From NCBI GenBank assembly GCA_023443045.1, contig JAEZWK010000003.1:1-47479 (forward strand): a stretch of 47,479 nt of DNA. The letters are read 5' to 3'. The position numbers and the translations under genes are program-made. This document shows, in pieces, positions 44,335-47,479 of the stretch. The first letter of the stretch is position 1, and each line of letters begins with the position of its first letter. Source of the DNA: Bacillota bacterium. GTDB taxonomy: Bacteria > Bacillota_A > Clostridia > Tissierellales > Peptoniphilaceae. The notes beneath the pieces are model-generated. The model saw nothing but the letters and a program-made list of their open reading frames with translations, ran no database searches and had not been told where the DNA came from.

Positions 44335-45505
44335 ATTCAAAACTTAATAGTTTATTGCGATAATACTCATATTGGTTTTGTCTTGCTTCTATTTCTGCAG
44401 GGAGTCCTGCGTTTAAGTCATTACATAGCGCATCAAATCTGTCGAGGATCTCAACTATAAGCTCCTGCACTGCAAGTGGCGGGAGGGGGATTTTAAAATC
44501 TTCAGTTACGGATAAAGAAATTTGAGGAAGAGATCCCATATCTGAAGCGGCTTTTCTGAAAAAATTAATATTATTTTTCAATATATAATAAAGATATTTT
44601 ACTTCTGTAATTGTGTCAGCGGTATATGCCCACATTTCATTCTTAAAAGTAAATGGTTTGTCATAATAAATAACATCAATAATTCCACGAGATTGTACAA
44701 TTACAGATGGCTGTTTAATTATATTAGCTTTTGGTATATCTTCATAAAAAGCATTAATTACAGTTTTGCCGCCTGCAAATACTTTAATATCTCCTTTATC
44801 ATTAGAAATTTCTTTCATTTTTTTTGCTGTTATTGGTGTGCCTTTTAAACGGGTATATTTATCTTTTATTCTCACATACTCCACTTCACCATACTTATCA
44901 AGCATATTTTTTATTATGCTGATGGGATTTGTAAAGTCTAGCAATGCATCTCTATAGTATTCGTATTGTTTTTTACGTAAAGTGAGTTCGTCTTTTAATT
45001 TATCATTTAATTCCTTTGTTAGGTCTGTGAATTTATCGAGGATGTTTACTATACGCTCTTGTATTTCAATTGGCGGGAGGGGGATTTGTATTTTTTCCAT
45101 TACATTACTCATCAATTTTGGGTTTCCCATTCCGCTATTAACATATTTTTTTGCGTCTTTGACTAAATAATAATACAAAAATTTTGTTAAAATATTATCT
45201 TTACATTTTATCAAGCCACATACATTGGTTATATTAAATTGACCTTTTCTAAAAAATACTGATCCAGCATGTGCTCCATCTGTTGTCCATGTTAAATATT
45301 CTCCATCATAATCATAAGTATTTATTCTACCCAGCTCTCCATTATTTTCAGTTTGTGATGAATATACTGGATAATCACCTTTATTGTTTTTAATATACTC
45401 TTTAGAGATTATACGACCTCTCGTGATACTTGAAATTGTATCTACAGTCACATACTCCACGCCATCGGGGCACATTTCTCTTACCATTTCATCTATTTTA
45501 TTCAT
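44333..45505 (-). CDS. hsdS: Type I restriction-modification specificity subunit
   Basis: The 390-residue protein has two target-recognition halves, each followed by a conserved helical spacer. The first half ends IPLPPIEIQERIVNILDKF and KKQYEYYRDALLDF; the second ends IPLPPLAVQELIVEILDRF and NQYEYYRNKLLSF. The N-terminus has CPDGVEYVTVDTISS, standard for HsdS. It would set the DNA site for a type I methylase/nuclease. No hsdM or hsdR lies in the window, so it is an orphan here; its partners could be elsewhere or lost. It has its own promoter and terminator and stands beside the palindromic repeats. Confidence 0.92.
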   Translation of the reverse strand: MNKIDEMVREMCPDGVEYVTVDTISSITRGRIISKEYIKNNKGDYPVYSSQTENNGELGRINTYDYDGEYLTWTTDGAHAGSVFFRKGQFNITNVCGLIKCKDNILTKFLYYYLVKDAKKYVNSGMGNPKLMSNVMEKIQIPLPPIEIQERIVNILDKFTDLTKELNDKLKDELTLRKKQYEYYRDALLDFTNPISIIKNMLDKYGEVEYVRIKDKYTRLKGTPITAKKMKEISNDKGDIKVFAGGKTVINAFYEDIPKANIIKQPSVIVQSRGIIDVIYYDKPFTFKNEMWAYTADTITEVKYLYYILKNNINFFRKAASDMGSLPQISLSVTEDFKIPLPPLAVQELIVEILDRFDALCNDLNAGLPAEIEARQNQYEYYRNKLLSFE

Positions 45506-45528
45506 CTTTTTTTCCTTGTTTTTTCTTT

Positions 45529-45534
45529 ATTATA
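45529..45534 (-). promoter_or_regulatory. Extended -10 of hsdS
   Basis: TGA-TATAAT on the - strand about 24 bases before the hsdS ATG, with a weak ATGAGA -35 at 17 bases. An independent promoter fits hsdS being a single-gene unit. Confidence 0.5.
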
Positions 45535-45556
45535 TCATATTAAATAGAACTTCTCA

Positions 45557-46942
45557 TTATTGTTTATTATTAAATCTTTCTAAATTTATTATTTCTTCGG
45601 CTGTCATATTTAGAAATTCTATATCGTGAGAGATTATAAATATTATATTATCATCTCTTTTCATGGCTTTTATGAGTTTTGATATTTTTAGCATATTTTT
45701 GTAATCCATCCCGCTTGTGGGTTCATCAAAATAGATGAATTTAGAATTTTTACATATCACAGATGCGATTGACACTCTTTGCTTTTCTCCGCCAGATAGG
45801 CTCATGGGATGTCTTTCTTTTAGGTGAATTAGTCCGAGCGCTTCTAATATTTCTTCTATTTTTTCCGGCGCCAAATTTTTTATTCCCAGTTTCAATTCTT
45901 CTTCTACCGAATCTGTAAAGAGCTGATGGTTTACATCTTGCATTACGAGGCTTGAGTTTTTGAGTCTCTCTTTTTTTGTCATTTCTTTTCCATCTAGATA
46001 TATTTTACTTTTATCCTTTTTATTTAGTCCCGTCATCACTCTAAAGAAGTTTGATTTTCCGCAGCCATTTCTTCCTACTATTCCATAGATTTTTCCCATA
46101 TCAAATGAGAGTTCTTCTATTTTTAATTCACATTTGTCTTCAAATTTTAAATTTATATTTTTTATCAATAAATCCTTACCTTTTGTGATCTCTTTTATTT
46201 GTAGAGGTGTTTTTTCTCTGGCGCGCAGTCCCCACTCTGTTATTTTTTCGTCAGATAATTCTAGAAATTCTTTTTTTGTATATGCTTTTTCTATTTTTCC
46301 ATTTTTTATTAAATATATTTTATCCACGATTTCCATAGCATAATATATTCTGTGTTCTGCTAATATTAGAGTTATTTTTTTGGATTTTAATTTTTTTAGC
46401 ATCTCTTTTATGATTTCTATATGTTTTTCGTCTAAGTTGGCAGATGGTTCATCCAAAACTATTATTTTGCATCCCGATATATATGCACAAGCTACGCATA
46501 GTATTTGTTTTTCTCCGCCAGATAGTTCAAATATGCTGCGTCCTAGCAGATGCTCTATGGGAAATAGTTTTAGTGTTTCATCCATGCGTTTATCCATTTC
46601 GTCTGTAGTAAGTCCTATATTTTCTAGGTAGAATAAAAGTTCTAACGTTGTATTTACATTAAAAAAATGTGTTTTGGGGTTTTGGAAGACGCTGGATATT
46701 ATTAATGATGTCTCATATAGTTCTAGATTTTTTATTTCCCTGTCATCCACTTTTATACTTCCGCTACTTTCTAGATTTTCATAATAAAATGAAAGTGAAT
46801 TTATAGAGTTTATGATCGAGGTTTTGCCACTTCCGCTTTCTCCTGTAAGAAGCACACATTCCCCGTCTGAAATTCTTAAATTAATATTTTCTAGTATCTT
46901 ATTTTCTCCGCTTTTTAGTGTAAAATCTTTTATTTCAAGCAT
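45557..46942 (-). CDS. ECF transporter ATPase, two fused ABC domains
   Basis: The product of 461 residues contains two complete nucleotide-binding domains. The first has GESGSGKTS, LSGGEKQILCVACAY and IIVLDEPSANLDE; the second (from about residue 245) has GRNGCGKSN, LSGGEKQRVSIASVI and FIYFDEPTSGMD. Fused EcfA-EcfA' proteins serve energy-coupling-factor vitamin or metal importers of the dedicated type. I prefer the ATG at 46942: GGAGG lies six bases upstream of it, but directly against the ATG at 46948. It overlaps the EcfT gene by 13 bases. The substrate depends on an S component that is not in view, so I give no vitamin. Confidence 0.92.
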   Translation of the reverse strand: MLEIKDFTLKSGENKILENINLRISDGECVLLTGESGSGKTSIINSINSLSFYYENLESSGSIKVDDREIKNLELYETSLIISSVFQNPKTHFFNVNTTLELLFYLENIGLTTDEMDKRMDETLKLFPIEHLLGRSIFELSGGEKQILCVACAYISGCKIIVLDEPSANLDEKHIEIIKEMLKKLKSKKITLILAEHRIYYAMEIVDKIYLIKNGKIEKAYTKKEFLELSDEKITEWGLRAREKTPLQIKEITKGKDLLIKNINLKFEDKCELKIEELSFDMGKIYGIVGRNGCGKSNFFRVMTGLNKKDKSKIYLDGKEMTKKERLKNSSLVMQDVNHQLFTDSVEEELKLGIKNLAPEKIEEILEALGLIHLKERHPMSLSGGEKQRVSIASVICKNSKFIYFDEPTSGMDYKNMLKISKLIKAMKRDDNIIFIISHDIEFLNMTAEEIINLERFNNKQ

Positions 46943-47479
46943 ATCCATCCTCCTATTACAGATACCAAAATTACTATCAGATATATAAAATCTATCGCAC
47001 TCACACGCACCTTTATATATCTAGTCTTTTTTATGGGATTTGCTATTGCTTTTGTTTCTGCGGCTTTTGAGATGTCATCAGCAATATTGGATGAAATTAT
47101 TAAAAGTGGGACTGCTACACATTCTAGATATTTGAATGGATTTTTGGTGTTTATTCCCCTTATTTTTAGTGCCATTTTTATATTATTTTTTTCTTCTACA
47201 AATGATGGGAAAAATCTAAATATCACAGCGATGGGTATTGATATCACTTGCGGTATTTTTAGTGCATCCATAGAGGAGATGATGCTCCCTACATCTGATG
47301 TTTTTATGAGGAATTTTCCTGCTATATATGGAAGATAAAACATTCTAAGTATAAATATTAGTGATAGAAATAGTTTTATTATTATGGGTAATCTAGACAA
47401 TGCCTCAAAATTTGGAGCGATAAATAGACACGCAAAAATTATAATATTTTTGATCGCATCTTTTCTGAATCCATTTATC
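46930..47479 (-). CDS. ECF transporter transmembrane subunit EcfT, cut by window end
   Basis: The frame is open from the window edge to the stop at 46930; the TTG at 47400 is internal, since 26 further in-frame codons (NGFRKDAIKNIIIFACLF...) are visible upstream. Hydrophobic spans are followed by a cytoplasmic pair of motifs, ALKIRGI and AAETKAI, which are the two coupling helices of EcfT (usually A-R-G type) that contact the ATPases. A last span (IYLIVILVSVIGGWICL) closes the protein. It overlaps the fused ATPase gene, giving an EcfT-EcfAA' unit. The S component is probably upstream, outside the window. Confidence 0.87.
   Translation of the reverse strand, partial: INGFRKDAIKNIIIFACLFIAPNFEALSRLPIIIKLFLSLIFILRMFYLPYIAGKFLIKTSDVGSIISSMDALKIPQVISIPIAVIFRFFPSFVEEKNNIKMALKIRGINTKNPFKYLECVAVPLLIISSNIADDISKAAETKAIANPIKKTRYIKVRVSAIDFIYLIVILVSVIGGWICLK

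Noticed and set aside
1..47479. tRNA, rRNA, riboswitch or T-box elements
   Set aside because: Intergenic regions were read on both strands; no cloverleaf, rRNA block or recognisable riboswitch core was found.

Overview
The window is AT-rich chromosomal DNA from a Gram-positive anaerobe of the Firmicutes. Very large secreted proteins carry SLH or LPXTG-like anchors, Shine-Dalgarno sites are strong, extended -10 promoters are common, and there is a Pta, a group III-type Orn/Lys/Arg decarboxylase and a fused ECF ATPase. The style fits the Tissierellia / Peptoniphilaceae group, but no rRNA or other phylogenetic marker is present, so that placement is inference.

Layout. Bases 1-2378 (+) hold the 3' part of an alpha/beta hydrolase, a YitT-type membrane protein and a membrane protein with a C-terminal J domain. 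Bases 2385-8452 (-) hold two operons: degV - ispE - 7-TM protein - yibE/F - PLP decarboxylase, then glsB-like - pta from its own promoter. Bases 8581-19160 (-) are a surface-protein block: an SLH protein with InlB-type repeats, a giant LPXTG-type adhesin of about 2350 residues split by one missing base in an A-tract, and a two-gene DUF937 unit. Bases 19373-25633 (+) are a complete phosphate regulon, pstS-pstC-pstA-pstB-phoU-phoB-phoR, with almost every junction overlapping or nearly so. Bases 25720-42064 (-) carry two paralogous subtilisin-type cell-envelope proteinases (2130 and 2235 aa) with nearly identical SLH tails.

Between the two proteinases sits a 3.1-kb accessory island on the + strand (about 32262-35340). 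It carries an XRE repressor, an ImmA/IrrE-type metallopeptidase, a palindrome-rich segment with a minimal leader ORF, a DUF4417 gene, a stand-alone DUF6883-like toxin domain, a DUF4926-like probable immunity gene, a second small acidic protein and a decayed copy of the DUF4926 gene. A 26-bp direct repeat with one mismatch flanks it, one copy at the 3' end of proteinase 2 and one inside the terminator between the proteinases. I read this as a small toxin-immunity island inserted at a gene end and terminator, under ImmR/ImmA-like control. It is the most interesting part of the window.

Bases 42207-43795 (+) hold VanZ-like and DacA-type carboxypeptidase genes. Bases 43852-44277 are an array of comparatively GC-rich palindromic repeats, including a 106-bp tandem duplication. 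Then, on the - strand, come an HsdS with no HsdM or HsdR in view, a double-NBD ECF ATPase, and an EcfT subunit cut by the window end.

The dominant biology is the cell surface: adhesion, proteolysis and S-layer or wall anchoring. Phosphate uptake and a small mobile conflict module are embedded in it. Function calls rest on motif recognition by eye; no database search was run.
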